DNA from: Rhodopirellula baltica | GTDB lineage: Bacteria; Planctomycetota; Planctomycetia; Pirellulales; Pirellulaceae | Length of the DNA stretch: 64,000 nt | Reading direction: 5' to 3' | NCBI GenBank assembly: GCA_002901265.1 | Contig: PPHI01000038.1 | Span: 1-64,000, forward strand | Shown: positions 63,863 through 64,000 of the stretch, piece after piece | Layout: the number at the start of each line of letters is the position of its first letter | Position numbering within the stretch: the first letter of the stretch is position 1 | Translations under genes and position numbers: made by a program | Notes under the pieces: generated by a model | What the model saw: only the letters and a program-made list of their open reading frames with translations | Databases searched by the model: none | What the model was told of the DNA's origin: nothing

Positions 63863-64000
63863 ATGACCAACACAACCGATCCGTCCTTCGTCGGACGCTT
63901 GGGGCGACGATCCAACGTCCCGCATTGACCCTGCAAGCATCCCTACGCGCTGCCGTTGGGGCAGCAGCACTTGTCGGCGTCAGCAGCTTTGTCGGGCATG
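63863..64000 (+). CDS. possible start of a gene, broken by a frame change
   Basis: ATG 63863 opens MTNTTDPSFVGRLGRRSN but stops after 22 codons. In the -1 frame the sequence reads on as ATIQRPALTLQASLRAAV then a hydrophobic stretch (GAAALVGVSSFVG) that looks like a signal peptide, open to the window edge. One missing base in the CTTGGGG run near 63899 would join them. A TTG at 63925 could also start the second part. Only the first few dozen residues are visible, so the product cannot be named. Confidence 0.25.

Overview
The window looks like chromosomal DNA of a planctomycete, most likely of the Pirellulaceae (Rhodopirellula-like) group. The evidence is two separate sets of the planctomycete-enriched cytochrome/sulfatase-like families (DUF1501 with DUF1549/DUF1553 and a BIG2 domain; DUF1552 with DUF1587/1592/1588/1585 and PA14), a CitG-like protein next to a pterin-synthase homologue, VWA/MoxR operons, and many secreted proteins with planctomycete-style signal peptides. 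This is inferred from protein families; no rRNA or tRNA is visible. I see no insertion sequence, prophage, integrase or CRISPR array.

Layout. 0-6.4 kb is a pyrimidine region: carA (minus), then pyrB followed by a dihydroorotase homologue that has lost its metal ligands (a PyrC'-type pseudo-enzyme); a secreted methyltransferase and a SelD-N-terminal-like FAD oxidoreductase lie between. 6.4-10.3 kb is a DUF1549/DUF1553 gene with its DUF1501 partner, the latter broken by a -1 frameshift. 10.5-16.7 kb holds a second frameshifted gene (a methyltransferase), a secreted isoaspartate-methyltransferase with an extra C-terminal domain, a four-S1-domain RNA-binding protein and a chemoreceptor ending in a strong bidirectional terminator. 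16.8-21.8 kb holds a WGR/beta-propeller protein and the translationally coupled DUF1592-DUF1552 pair. 21.9-28 kb carries a DNase I/CdtB-like nuclease, a DHH phosphoesterase, an SGNH hydrolase and a three-gene operon (alpha/beta hydrolase, CitG-like, 6-PTPS-like).

28-46 kb is dominated by ATPase and VWA proteins: a MoxR-like ATPase with a DUF2201-type VWA protein, then rarD (opposite), then a 13-kb operon (DUF58, BatA-like VWA, VWA/GATase-like, a 1,928-aa coiled-coil membrane protein, a terpene-cyclase-like repeat protein, a BshB1-like deacetylase). Its genes are joined by ATGA overlaps and one 23-bp gap, so they are almost certainly made together and probably act together at the envelope.

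46-57 kb is a signalling region: a histidine kinase preceded by two tiny coupled reading frames, a conserved hypothetical, a subtilase, and a minus-strand phosphorelay set (receiver, receiver-kinase, receiver, double receiver) next to a chemoreceptor with a c-type-haem-binding sensor domain. 57-60 kb is the imuA-imuB mutagenesis pair (no dnaE2 within view) and a LapA-like membrane protein. 60-64 kb holds small conserved hypotheticals, a HEAT-like/PDZ secreted protein and a coupled mutY whose catalytic Asp is a Glu. The last 140 bases may hold the broken start of a further gene. Two clear (and one possible) one-base frame breaks, each explained by a missing base in a short run, suggest either recent decay or homopolymer sequencing error.
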